DNA from: Marinobacter gudaonensis
Lineage (GTDB): Bacteria; Pseudomonadota; Gammaproteobacteria; Pseudomonadales; Oleiphilaceae
Reading direction: 5' to 3'
Length of the DNA: 64,000 nucleotides
Assembly: GCF_900115175.1 (NCBI RefSeq)
Contig: NZ_FOYV01000001.1
Coordinates: 1,116,001 to 1,180,000 of the forward strand
Under the pieces are notes generated by a model. It did no database searches, had not been told where the DNA came from, and saw only the letters and a program-made list of their open reading frames with translations. Of this stretch, positions 42,106 through 51,094 are shown piece after piece. Both the position numbers and the translations under genes were made by a program. The stretch's first letter is position 1, and every line of letters begins with the position of its first letter.

Positions 42106-42960
42106 ATGTTCGACAAGCTTTTTGTTCTGAGCCAGTACCTCACGCCGCAACTGGGGATTTCCCGCCTGGCCGGCCGTCTGGCCGACAACGACCGCAACCC
42201 CGCGCTCAAGAATCGGGTGATCAAATGGTTTATCGGCCGTTATGGCGTAGACATGAGCGAAGCGGCCGAACCGGATCCCGAAGCCTACCCAACCTTCAAC
42301 GCGTTTTTCACCCGGGAGCTGAAACCGGGTCTCCGCCCGATCGCCGAAGGCGAGAAAACCCTGGTCAGCCCTGTTGACGGCGCCATCAGCCAACTGGGGC
42401 AGGTTACCGGGGATCGCGTCTTCCAGGCCAAGGGGCAGACCTTCAGCCTGAGCGAACTGCTTGGCGGCGACGAGGCCACCACCGAGCCCTTTGCCGGGGG
42501 CGAATTCTCCACCATTTACCTCGCACCCAAGGACTACCACCGCATTCACATGCCGGTGGCAGGCACGCTCAGGGAGATGATCCATATTCCCGGCAAGCTG
42601 TTCTCGGTCAACCCGGTAACGGCGGAGAACGTGCCCAATCTGTTCGCCCGCAACGAGCGGGTTGTGTGCCTGTTCGACACCGAGGCGGGCCCGCTGGCCA
42701 TGGTTCTGGTCGGCGCCATGATTGTCGGTAGCGTGGAAACCCGTTGGGCCGGTGTGGTGGTGCCCACGAGCCAGGGTGTAAAGGCAACCCGCTACGAGGG
42801 CGACGATGCCCGGCAGTTTGCCAAGGGCGAGGAAATGGGGCGTTTCCGCCTGGGCTCCACCGTCATTCTTGTCATGCCCAAGGGATCCGTGACCTGGAAC
42901 AGCGACCAGGTGGCCGGCAAAACCGTACGCATGGGCGAGGCATTTGGCACGCTTTCCTGA
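42106..42960 (+). CDS. psd: Phosphatidylserine decarboxylase proenzyme
   Basis: Psd produces phosphatidylethanolamine at the inner membrane and matures by self-cleavage to form a pyruvoyl group. The 284-aa protein shows FNAFFTRELKPG, SPVDGAISQLG, the HRIHMPVAG histidine segment, and the cleavage site in FRLGSTVIL near the C-terminus. ATG 42106 has AAAGGA upstream. Confidence 0.97.
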   Translation: MFDKLFVLSQYLTPQLGISRLAGRLADNDRNPALKNRVIKWFIGRYGVDMSEAAEPDPEAYPTFNAFFTRELKPGLRPIAEGEKTLVSPVDGAISQLGQVTGDRVFQAKGQTFSLSELLGGDEATTEPFAGGEFSTIYLAPKDYHRIHMPVAGTLREMIHIPGKLFSVNPVTAENVPNLFARNERVVCLFDTEAGPLAMVLVGAMIVGSVETRWAGVVVPTSQGVKATRYEGDDARQFAKGEEMGRFRLGSTVILVMPKGSVTWNSDQVAGKTVRMGEAFGTLS

Positions 42961-42992
42961 TCGGTTTCGCCTTCCCGAACACCGGAAAGCCA

Positions 42993-43964
42993 TCAGGCCC
43001 GCTCGAAGGGAAACGCCAACACCTCACGGATATCGTTTGTTCCGAGCTTGAGCATCAACAGCCGATCCAGCCCCAGAGCAACCCCCGAGCAGTCCGGCAG
43101 TCCATGATCGAGGGCTGCCAGAAACGCTTCGTCCACGGCCATTTCAGGCTTGCCCAGCCGACGACGCTGGGCATTGTCGGCCGCAAAGCGTTGTCGCTGT
43201 TCCGCAGGCTCGGTCAGTTCCCAGTAGCCGTTGCATAACTCAAGGCCATTGATGTAAAGCTCGAACCGGTGCGCGGTGGCTTGGCCGTCTACCTGTGAAA
43301 CCCTTGCCAGGGAAGCCTGCGATGCCGGATAACCGGTAATGAACACCGGCTGACCGCCCTGCCCCAGATTCGGTTCCACGGCAAAGCTCATCAACAGGTC
43401 CAGGCAGCCGTCCCGGTCCATATCCGCCAGTTGTTTTGCGTCCAGCCACTGCTCACCACGCCGGCGAAGATCGTGATCGGTGGCAGCAAAGGGATCGATA
43501 TCGGCCCAGCTGCGCATGGCGTTTCGATACGTTAGTACTTCGGGCCGGCCGCAGCCAAGCCATCCGCACACCAGGTCAGAGACCTCACCCATCAACGCCC
43601 GGTCATCAAACCCGGGTCGGTACCATTCCAGCATGGAAAATTCCGGGTTGTGCCGACGACCCTGCTCGCCGTTGCGGAACACCCGGGATACCTGATAAAT
43701 CGGACCGGTGCCGGCCGCCAGCAGACGCTTCATGTGATATTCAGGCGACGTTTGCAGCCACCCGCCACTGCGGGCACCAGCACTTGCCAAAGCAGCAACA
43801 CCATCGAGATTGGGATCGGTGACACCGAACTGGCCAAGCACCGGGGTCTCCACCTCCAGCACACCCCGTTGCGCAAAAAAGCCGCGCACAAAGGCCAATA
43901 ATTGTGCGCGGCTTTTCAGGGCGTCCTGTGAGGCAGCGGGCCGCCAGACAGGTTGATGAGTCAT
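42993..43964 (-). CDS. epmA: Elongation factor P--(R)-beta-lysine ligase
   Basis: EpmA (PoxA/GenX) is a truncated class II lysyl-tRNA-synthetase relative that attaches beta-lysine to Lys34 of EF-P. The 323-aa protein has RGFFAQRGVLEVETPVLGQ, the motif-2 region VFRNGEQGRRHNPEFSMLEWYRP and the motif-3 end GVALGLDRLLMLKLG, with no anticodon domain. The start is 7 bp after efp. Codons 17-30 contain a hairpin that reads as an intrinsic terminator (listed separately). Its substrate efp and the partner epmB adjoin, giving a complete beta-lysylation module. Confidence 0.95.
   Translation of the reverse strand: MTHQPVWRPAASQDALKSRAQLLAFVRGFFAQRGVLEVETPVLGQFGVTDPNLDGVAALASAGARSGGWLQTSPEYHMKRLLAAGTGPIYQVSRVFRNGEQGRRHNPEFSMLEWYRPGFDDRALMGEVSDLVCGWLGCGRPEVLTYRNAMRSWADIDPFAATDHDLRRRGEQWLDAKQLADMDRDGCLDLLMSFAVEPNLGQGGQPVFITGYPASQASLARVSQVDGQATAHRFELYINGLELCNGYWELTEPAEQRQRFAADNAQRRRLGKPEMAVDEAFLAALDHGLPDCSGVALGLDRLLMLKLGTNDIREVLAFPFERA
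43875..43916 (-). terminator. Intrinsic terminator inside the epmA coding sequence
   Basis: A 15-bp perfect inverted repeat (43877-43891 with 43902-43916; GC core GCCGCGCACAA/TTGTGCGCGGC) closes a 10-nt loop and is followed on the minus strand by six T's in total. It is read by transcripts leaving efp and lies 48 nt into epmA, so it should cut most efp transcripts short and lower epmA output. Confidence 0.7.
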
Positions 43965-43971
43965 CCCAGGC

Positions 43972-44547
43972 TCAGCTGCTTTTGACCCGGCTGACGTATT
44001 CGCCAGAGCGGGTGTCTACCTTCAGCACTTCGCCGATGGTGATGAACAGGGGTACGTTCACCACGGCACCAGTGGAGAGGGTTGCCGGCTTGGAGCCACC
44101 CTGGGCGGTATCGCCTTTCATGCCCGGATCGGTATCCACCACCTCCAGCTCGACAAAGTTGGGCGGCGTTACGGACAGCGGCGCGCCGTTGTAGAGGGTC
44201 ACGGTGTACACGTCCTGCTCTTTCAGCCACTTGACGGTGTCGCCCACCGCCTTGACGTCGGCTGGATACTGCTCGAAGGAGCCGTCGGTCTTCATGAAAT
44301 GCCAGAACTCACCGTCGGTGTACAGGTATTCCATGTCCTGATCGATGACATCCGCGGCTTCGAGGCTTTCGCCAGACTTGAAGGTGCGCTCCCAGACCCG
44401 GTTGGTCATCAGGTTACGCAGCTTGACGCGATTGAACGCCTGCCCCTTTCCGGGTTTTACAAACTCGTTTTCGAGAATGATGCAGGGGTCGCCATCGAGC
44501 AAAACCTTAAGACCGCCGCGAAATTCGTTGGTAGAATATGAAGCCAT
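43972..44547 (-). CDS. efp: Elongation factor P
   Basis: EF-P relieves ribosome stalling at proline runs. The 191-aa protein has the modification loop [10 protein letters not shown] with Lys34, the residue lysylated in the EpmA/EpmB pathway, and the family signature in [35 protein letters not shown] 44547 with AGGTGGA upstream gives the standard N-terminus; a longer reading overlaps epmB and is rejected. It is divergent from epmB across 45 bp. Confidence 0.98.
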   Translation of the reverse strand: MASYSTNEFRGGLKVLLDGDPCIILENEFVKPGKGQAFNRVKLRNLMTNRVWERTFKSGESLEAADVIDQDMEYLYTDGEFWHFMKTDGSFEQYPADVKAVGDTVKWLKEQDVYTVTLYNGAPLSVTPPNFVELEVVDTDPGMKGDTAQGGSKPATLSTGAVVNVPLFITIGEVLKVDTRSGEYVSRVKSS

Positions 44548-44592
44548 GAAATGTCCACCTGACAAAATGCTGTTTAAAATTCGAAGGGCGAT

Positions 44593-45633
44593 ATGATACA
44601 GCGAACCCCCGCCCGTATAGAAGCCCACCTTTCCGACCACGAGCAGCGCAGCTGGCAACAGCTGTTGTCGCAGTCGGTAACCTCGCCGGAAGAGCTCCTC
44701 AAGCGGCTGGAACTTCCCGAGACTCCCTGGTTGTCGGGTGCAAGAGCGGGCCACAGGTTGTTCCCGATCCGGGTACCGGAACCGTTCCTGGCGCGCATGG
44801 AAAAAGGCAATCCAGCCGATCCGCTGCTGCGCCAGGTGCTGCCATTACAGGAGGAAACCCTGGAAGCGCCGGGATTCGTCAGCGACCCGCTGCGGGAAGC
44901 CGACGCCATCGCCAGCACGGGGCTGATCCGAAAATACCGCAGCCGGGCGCTGCTGATGGTGACCGGCCAGTGCGCCGTTAATTGCCGCTACTGCTTCCGG
45001 CGACATTTTCCGTATGAGGAGCAACGCTTGTCACCGGAAGACCGGCAGCGGGTGATCGATACCCTGGCCGACAGCCCGGAGATCAACGAGGTTATTTTCA
45101 GCGGCGGCGATCCACTGGCCGTCAATGATCGCCTGCTGGCGCAATGGGCCTCGGCCATCAGCAGCATTCCCCATATCCGCAGGCTCAGGCTGCACACCCG
45201 CCTGCCGGTGGTCATCCCCCAGCGGGTCTGCAATGAACTGCTGAAGTGGCTGTCCACGACACCCCTGCAGATCGTGATTGTCCTGCACATCAATCACCCG
45301 GCGGAAATCGACGGTCCGACCCGACGTGCGCTCGGCTACCTCAGGGCAGCCGGAGCGACCCTGCTCAATCAGGCCGTCATCCTGCGAGGCGTCAACGACC
45401 AGGTCCCGGTGCTGGAGTCCCTGAGCGAGAGCCTGTTCGATGCCGGCGTTCTGCCCTATTATCTGCACACCTTCGATCCGGTAGCCGGTGCGCACCACTA
45501 CGAGGTGCCCGACGACGAAGCCCGGGCACTGGTCCGGGAGCTTCTGACCCGCCTGCCCGGATTCCTGGTACCGCGACTGGTGCGGGAGGTGCCTGGCGAG
45601 GCCAGCAAGACACCGATCAACCTGTTCCCGTGA
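44593..45633 (+). CDS. epmB: EF-P beta-lysylation protein (lysine 2,3-aminomutase-like)
   Basis: EpmB is a radical-SAM, PLP-dependent aminomutase that makes (R)-beta-lysine for EpmA. The 346-aa protein has the cluster motif CAVNCRYCF (Cys127, Cys131, Cys134) followed by RRHFPY, with [10 protein letters not shown] and [15 protein letters not shown] as in the family. It lacks the longer domains of catabolic lysine aminomutases. The start has GAAGGGCGAT upstream. Confidence 0.96.
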   Translation: MIQRTPARIEAHLSDHEQRSWQQLLSQSVTSPEELLKRLELPETPWLSGARAGHRLFPIRVPEPFLARMEKGNPADPLLRQVLPLQEETLEAPGFVSDPLREADAIASTGLIRKYRSRALLMVTGQCAVNCRYCFRRHFPYEEQRLSPEDRQRVIDTLADSPEINEVIFSGGDPLAVNDRLLAQWASAISSIPHIRRLRLHTRLPVVIPQRVCNELLKWLSTTPLQIVIVLHINHPAEIDGPTRRALGYLRAAGATLLNQAVILRGVNDQVPVLESLSESLFDAGVLPYYLHTFDPVAGAHHYEVPDDEARALVRELLTRLPGFLVPRLVREVPGEASKTPINLFP

Positions 45634-45748
45634 CTGGCATCGCAAAAAGCAACGTAATTTCACTTGTCAAAGATTGTGAACTCGTGATCTTCTCGCTTTT
45701 TGAGACTGGTTTGCTACCTTAAAGTCCAGTAACGTTAAAGATAAAAAC

Positions 45749-45865
45749 ATGTATTTATGGCGTTTTCCTACCGGCACGTGGCTCCCGAGTGGACACTTGG
45801 CCGAGCAGGGCCAGGCCTGGAATACCCCCGATGTCGATAGTGGCGTGACCGAATGGAAGGTATGA
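45749..45865 (+). CDS. Possible 38-aa small protein coupled to the next gene
   Basis: An open frame of 38 codons plus stop begins at ATG 45749 and ends at a TGA overlapping the ATG at 45862 in an ATGA junction. The peptide starts MYLWRFPTGTWLPSG and ends GVTEWKV; it has four tryptophans and no membrane helix. The ribosome site is weak (TTAAAGA). The ATGA overlap is typical of coupled genes, but the frame could be chance. No family is recognised. Confidence 0.3.
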   Translation: MYLWRFPTGTWLPSGHLAEQGQAWNTPDVDSGVTEWKV

Positions 45866-47658
45866 CCCTGAAACCAGATCTCCGCGTTCCCGAGCAGAAA
45901 ACAGCCAGCCTGTCGTTCTGCGACACCACGCCCAAGGCCTTCCGGACCTGGATTGATCAACTCCCGATGGCCAACATCGGCGAGGTATCCCGCCAGTTGT
46001 ATCATGCGATCATCGAGCTGAATCACCTGTTCCTGGCGCCGCAACAGAGACTCCAGTTTCTGGAGTTGATCCGGGAAAAAATTCACTTTGTCTGCAGCGA
46101 ACTTTCCCGCCACTATCTGGGCCTCGCGGTCGCACTACCGGAAAAGCAGCGGAAGATCGCCAATCTGTCCCAGGCCCTGCAACTGCACCTGGCCGGTGGT
46201 TATAAGCTGTGTCTGCTGGAGTTCATTGACAACGGTGGGCTGGAGAAAAACCGGCGGCAGATTGCCACGGCTGCGCATCGGGCCATCTCTGAACTGTCCG
46301 CCACCATCCTCAGGTCACACCAGCTCTACTGCCCCAGCCCGGCTCAGAGCTGGCTGGAGTGCCACCGTTTGTATCGGTTCGTCCACCGCAACAAGCTGTC
46401 AGTGGTGCAGGTCGATGACGACACCCTCAAGCATCGCAGGGCCAGCTCGGTTGCGGACAGCTACAAGCGGGTCCTCCTGCTGGGTTGCGCCCGTCCGAAC
46501 CAGCTTCGGCAGGCCGAACTGCTTCAGGTGTATGAGCTGTTCGAGGTGTGGACCGAGCACACCCGCTGCGGCCCGGATATCGATGATGACAGCCTGTTTG
46601 TTGTGAACATGGAGCGGGACACACCTCCCTGTTACCGGAGCCTGCTGGACCAGAAGCCCGGAGATGAGAGCTTTGGCTTTGACACCCGCGACCTCTCCAC
46701 CATGCTGTCGGAAACGCTCCATGCCCGCCGCCAGCAAAAAGAGGCGGAGAATGATCTCGCCGTGCCGGCAAAGGTCAGCGACACCCTGCTGACTCACCTG
46801 AGCCAGGCCCTCGGCATTCTTGCCAAGCGTAACTTCAACCGGATCAGCAGCCAGGGCTCCCTGGAAATCTGTGTTGGCCTGACTTCAGCTCACTATTTCA
46901 TTTCCGGCGAGAAAACCTTTACCGAATTCGTAAACGGCAACGACACCGGCCAGCATGACGAAGAAAACCTGTTCGTGCGCACTGCCCGTCAGAAACAGGA
47001 TGCCTGGTCGGGCGCCCATGACGCGGCGCCCGCCGATGATCGACTGGTATCGGCCGACACGCCCATCAACTTCAAGGGCAATTACGGCAACTCCCAATCA
47101 CCGTCGACGGATCGCAACCGCCCCCGCTCATACCAGGCGTTGCTGGTCAACACCAGTCCCGGTGGCTACTGCGTGGCCTGGGAAAGCAACGTGCCGCCCT
47201 CTCTTCAGGCGGGCGAAATACTCGGCGTTCGCGAGCATCGCTCCCATCCCTGGAGTGTGGCGGTTGTGCGATGGATCCGTCAGATCAAGAACCAGGGCAC
47301 TCAGGTGGGCATCGAGCTACTCGCCCCGAGTGCCGCGCCCTGCGGGGTGCGACTGATCCAGAAGGTCGGCAACAGCAGCGAGTATCTCCGCGGCCTGTTG
47401 TTGCCGGAAATCAGCGTGGTCAACCAGTCAGCCACTCTGATCACACCCAGGCTGCCATTCCAGTCAGGCAGCCGGATTTCGCTTCTGCATGATGGCCGCG
47501 AGGACCAGGGCCAGCTGTCGCGCCGGGTTTCCTCAACCGGAAGCATCAGCCAGTTTGAGCTGAAACTGCAGAACAATGCAGCGTTCACTCCGGGCACTCC
47601 GGCCACCCCCTCCGGAGCCAGCGAGGATGAGTTCGATTCGCTCTGGCCATCGCTCTGA
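45862..47658 (+). CDS. PilZ-like protein upstream of fimX
   Basis: The 598-aa protein belongs to a poorly characterised family found beside fimX in pseudomonads, sometimes annotated as a molecular chaperone or cyclic-di-GMP-binding protein. The N-terminal 320 residues are helical (AFRTWIDQLPMANIGEVSRQLY). The C-terminal part (about 420-590) has a PilZ-like look, with NTSPGGYCVAWES, LGVREHRSHPWSVAVVRWI and QVGIELLAPSA. The RxxxR c-di-GMP motif is not clearly present, so ligand binding is uncertain. ATG 45862 overlaps the small ORF stop; ATG 45853 is the alternative. Confidence 0.75.
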   Translation: MTLKPDLRVPEQKTASLSFCDTTPKAFRTWIDQLPMANIGEVSRQLYHAIIELNHLFLAPQQRLQFLELIREKIHFVCSELSRHYLGLAVALPEKQRKIANLSQALQLHLAGGYKLCLLEFIDNGGLEKNRRQIATAAHRAISELSATILRSHQLYCPSPAQSWLECHRLYRFVHRNKLSVVQVDDDTLKHRRASSVADSYKRVLLLGCARPNQLRQAELLQVYELFEVWTEHTRCGPDIDDDSLFVVNMERDTPPCYRSLLDQKPGDESFGFDTRDLSTMLSETLHARRQQKEAENDLAVPAKVSDTLLTHLSQALGILAKRNFNRISSQGSLEICVGLTSAHYFISGEKTFTEFVNGNDTGQHDEENLFVRTARQKQDAWSGAHDAAPADDRLVSADTPINFKGNYGNSQSPSTDRNRPRSYQALLVNTSPGGYCVAWESNVPPSLQAGEILGVREHRSHPWSVAVVRWIRQIKNQGTQVGIELLAPSAAPCGVRLIQKVGNSSEYLRGLLLPEISVVNQSATLITPRLPFQSGSRISLLHDGREDQGQLSRRVSSTGSISQFELKLQNNAAFTPGTPATPSGASEDEFDSLWPSL

Positions 47659-47765
47659 ACGTGCCAAACTGAGAGGCCGTGTCTGCTGCGGGGTTGTTAT
47701 TGATCCGCAACCCCTGCATCATTCAGCGTTGGTGAATGAACAGTGCATCACGAGACACCTGACGA

Positions 47766-49850
47766 ATGCAGAAAAAGAACGCGACCGTACACCTGCTGAT
47801 TCTTGATCCGTCCCAGAACGACGCCGAATCGCTGGTCAGCTTGCTCCGGAACTCCGGGAAAGCCACCAGGGCCCACCGCATTACCTCCGAAGAAGATCTG
47901 GAAGAAACCCTCAAGGCGGGCAACTGGGACCTGCTTCTGGCCCGGGACCTGGAGCAGGAGTTCTCTGCAGACGCTGCGCTGGCCATGATTCGCCGCATGG
48001 ACAAGGACATCCCCTTCATCCTGCTCACCGAGCAGGAAAGCCGCGAGCGCACGGTCGCCATGATGAAGGCCGGCGCCCAGGACACCGTACCTTTCGAATA
48101 CACCGACATGCTGGTACTGGTGGTCAATCGTGAACTTGCCGCTCTGGAGGAGCGGCGGCGGCGCCGCGTACTCGAATCCCACCTGCGGGAGGCCGAGCAA
48201 CGCTGTCAGCTGCTGCTGGAAAGCTCGAAGGACGCCATTGCCTATATCAACGACGGCATGCACATCTATGCCAACCAGTCCTATATGGAGTTCCTTGGCT
48301 ACGACGATATCGACGAGCTGATCTGTATTCCGGTGCTCGACACACTCACTCCGGAGAGCCAGGAAAAATACAAGGAATTCATGAAGGCCTTCGCCGAAAA
48401 AGGCGAAGACGGCATGACCCTGAACTGCACCGCCCGGCGCAGTGATGACCACGAACTCAGTGTCACCATGTCGGTCTCGGCCGCCACCTATGACGGCGAA
48501 GCCTGTACCCAGATTGTACTGCAGCCGGAACATAGCGATGCCGAACTGGAAGAGAAGCTGCGCCAGATCAGCAGTCAGGATCTGCTGACCGGGCTCTACA
48601 ACCGGCAGTATCTGATGGACGCCCTGGCCGAAGCCATCGGTCGGGCCGGCAAGAACAACGAAACTGGCGCTCTCGCCTACATTGCCCTGGACAATTTCAT
48701 GGGAATGAAGAGCCAGGTGGGTATCGCCGGCGCTGATTTGCTGCTGGGCGATCTCGCCAACCTGCTCAAAGAGCAGGCGGGCGATGATCTCGTGCTGGCA
48801 AGATTGAGTGACGATGCCTTCAGCCTGCTATGCCAGCCCTGTGATGAAAAGACCATGGCCAATATCGCCGAACGGGTGCGCAAGGCAGTCGAAGACCACT
48901 TGTTCGACATCAATGGCCGTACCGTGCAACTGACGCTGAGTATCGGTGTGGCCGCCATAACCGAGAACTCTCCCAAGGCCGAGGAGCTGATGGCCCGGGC
49001 CCACGTGGCGTCGGCGGAAGTGCGCAAACTGGAAGGTCACAACGAAGGCAACGGCGTGGTGGTCTATAACCCGGCAGACTTTGAGGACCTCGACGAGAAC
49101 AACTCGGTTGAGGCCATCCAGAAAGCCCTTGAAGAAAACCGCTTCCGCTTGCTGTTCCAGCCGATCATCAATCTGCGTGGCGAGGGCGAGGAACACTACG
49201 AGGCGTTCGTTCGAATGCTCGACAAGGACGACGAAGAGGTTTCACCCTACGACTTCCTGCCGCCGATGGGGCCGAGTGACACCGCCATCAAGATTGATCG
49301 GTGGGTGATCCTGCAAACCATCAAACAACTCGCCAGCCACCGGTCCCGCGGACACGATACAAGGTTGTTCCTGAACATCACGGCGGAAACCCTTCAGGAC
49401 AAGACCTTCACGCCCTGGTTGAGCGTCGCCCTGAAGGCTGCGCGTCTGCCCGGTGACTCATTGATCTTCCAGATTCGTGAAGGCGACGCCAACAACTACA
49501 TGAAGCAGGCCAAGGAATTCGCGAAAACCGTGCACGAACTGCACTGCAAGGTGTCCATCTCTCAGTTTGGCTGCGCTCTGAACCCGTTCAACACGCTCAA
49601 ACACATCGACACAGACTACGTGAAAATAGACGGTTCCTTCACCGAAGAGATCCAGAAGAGCGAGGAAGCGAAGAACGAGGTCAAGGAAATGGTCAAGAGC
49701 CTGCAGTCAAACGGCAAGCTCACCATCATTCCCCTGGTGGAGAATGCCGGCGTTCTGGCGACACTCTGGCAGGCCGGCGTAAACTACATTCAGGGCTACT
49801 ACCTGCAGGCTCCGGTACCGGAGATGAACTACGATTTCGGCGACCACTGA
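47766..49850 (+). CDS. fimX: FimX-type REC-PAS-GGDEF-EAL protein with degenerate sites
   Basis: The 694-aa protein matches FimX in size, order and location (between psd and serB). A receiver-like domain (about 7-125) lacks the phosphoacceptor (Arg60 at its expected place). A PAS domain (about 145-255), a GGDEF domain with SDDAF at 348-352, and an EAL domain with EAF at 479-481 follow. Both catalytic signatures are degenerate, so it is probably a c-di-GMP receptor rather than an enzyme. In P. aeruginosa FimX controls type IV pilus assembly and twitching. The PilZ-like gene precedes it by 107 bp. Confidence 0.88.
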   Translation: MQKKNATVHLLILDPSQNDAESLVSLLRNSGKATRAHRITSEEDLEETLKAGNWDLLLARDLEQEFSADAALAMIRRMDKDIPFILLTEQESRERTVAMMKAGAQDTVPFEYTDMLVLVVNRELAALEERRRRRVLESHLREAEQRCQLLLESSKDAIAYINDGMHIYANQSYMEFLGYDDIDELICIPVLDTLTPESQEKYKEFMKAFAEKGEDGMTLNCTARRSDDHELSVTMSVSAATYDGEACTQIVLQPEHSDAELEEKLRQISSQDLLTGLYNRQYLMDALAEAIGRAGKNNETGALAYIALDNFMGMKSQVGIAGADLLLGDLANLLKEQAGDDLVLARLSDDAFSLLCQPCDEKTMANIAERVRKAVEDHLFDINGRTVQLTLSIGVAAITENSPKAEELMARAHVASAEVRKLEGHNEGNGVVVYNPADFEDLDENNSVEAIQKALEENRFRLLFQPIINLRGEGEEHYEAFVRMLDKDDEEVSPYDFLPPMGPSDTAIKIDRWVILQTIKQLASHRSRGHDTRLFLNITAETLQDKTFTPWLSVALKAARLPGDSLIFQIREGDANNYMKQAKEFAKTVHELHCKVSISQFGCALNPFNTLKHIDTDYVKIDGSFTEEIQKSEEAKNEVKEMVKSLQSNGKLTIIPLVENAGVLATLWQAGVNYIQGYYLQAPVPEMNYDFGDH

Positions 49851-49861
49851 GCCGAAAAGGC

Positions 49862-51094
49862 TCAGTGGTCCGCGTTATCAAGGGTCTGGCTGGTATCACT
49901 CTCCCTGAACCCGATCAGGTACAGGATGGCGTCCAGCCCCAGGGTGGAAATGGCGTGACGGGCCGATTCCTTGACCAGCGGCTTGGCCCTGAATGCCACA
50001 CCCAACCCGGCCTGGCTGAGCATCGGCAGGTCGTTGGCGCCATCACCCACGGCAATCACCTGCTCCCGGGAAATATGCTCCTTTTCCGCAATTTCCAGCA
50101 GCAGCTCCGCCTTGCGCTGGCCATCGACAATCTGGCCTGACACCCGCCCCGTCACCTTGCCATTCTCGATCTCAAGTTCGTTGGCGTAGATGTAATCAAT
50201 GCCCAGCTTGCGCTGCAGATGGCGCGCAAAGTAGGTAAAGCCACCGGACAGGATGGCGGTACGGTACCCCAGGGCCTTGAGGCTGCGAATCAGGTGCTCG
50301 GCGCCCTCCGTCATGCGAAGACGCTCGGCAATTCGCTCCAGTACGGTCTCATCAAGCCCTTTGAGCAGGGCCAGCCGTTCGGCAAAGCTCTGGCTGAAAT
50401 CGAGCTCGCCCTGCATTGCCCGCTCGGTGATCTCGGCCACCTGCTCACCCACGCCAGCCTCCAGGGCCAGCTCGTCGATCACTTCCGCCTCGATCAGCGT
50501 GGAATCCATGTCAAAGACCACCAGTCGACGGTTGCGCCGGAAAATGGAGTCTTCCTGGAAAGCGATGTCCACGTTCATTTCGGCGGCGATGTGCAGGAAA
50601 TCCGACCGCAAGGTCTCGAGATCCGACGGTGTGCCACGCACCGAGAATTCCACGCAGGCGATCCGGTTCTCACTGGCGTTCAGGGAGGGCCGGGCCGACA
50701 ACCTCGAGATGTTGTCAATGTTCAGGCCGTGGCGGGCGGTAATGGCAGACACCCGGGCAATCTGTTCGGCCTTGATGTCCCGGGAGAGGAGCGTAACGAT
50801 ATAACAGGCGCGGTTGCGCCCTGCCGCCCAGGCCTGGTACTCGTCAACGGTAATGGGCGCAAACCTTACCTGAAGATCCAGCGCGTGAAGCCGGAACAGC
50901 AGGTCCCGGATCACCGGCGAGGACTTGGACTCGTCGGGAATCTCGATCAGGATGCCCCAGGTCAGGTGATCGTGTATCACCGCCTGACCGATATCGAGGA
51001 TGCGCACATCGTAGCGTCCCATGATGCCGGTGATTTCAGACGTCAGCCCGGGCTTGTCGCGCCCGGACACATTCACAAGTACCAGTTCACTCAC
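49862..51094 (-). CDS. serB: Phosphoserine phosphatase
   Basis: SerB dephosphorylates phosphoserine in the last step of serine synthesis. The 410-aa form has two ACT-like domains (about 1-85 and 95-180) and a HAD phosphatase domain with the nucleophile motif FDMDSTLIE (Asp195, Asp197), LSGGFTYFA and [11 protein letters not shown]. The long N-terminus is usual in pseudomonads. It overlaps the parC stop by 8 bases, so the two are probably co-transcribed. Confidence 0.96.
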   Translation of the reverse strand: MSELVLVNVSGRDKPGLTSEITGIMGRYDVRILDIGQAVIHDHLTWGILIEIPDESKSSPVIRDLLFRLHALDLQVRFAPITVDEYQAWAAGRNRACYIVTLLSRDIKAEQIARVSAITARHGLNIDNISRLSARPSLNASENRIACVEFSVRGTPSDLETLRSDFLHIAAEMNVDIAFQEDSIFRRNRRLVVFDMDSTLIEAEVIDELALEAGVGEQVAEITERAMQGELDFSQSFAERLALLKGLDETVLERIAERLRMTEGAEHLIRSLKALGYRTAILSGGFTYFARHLQRKLGIDYIYANELEIENGKVTGRVSGQIVDGQRKAELLLEIAEKEHISREQVIAVGDGANDLPMLSQAGLGVAFRAKPLVKESARHAISTLGLDAILYLIGFRESDTSQTLDNADH

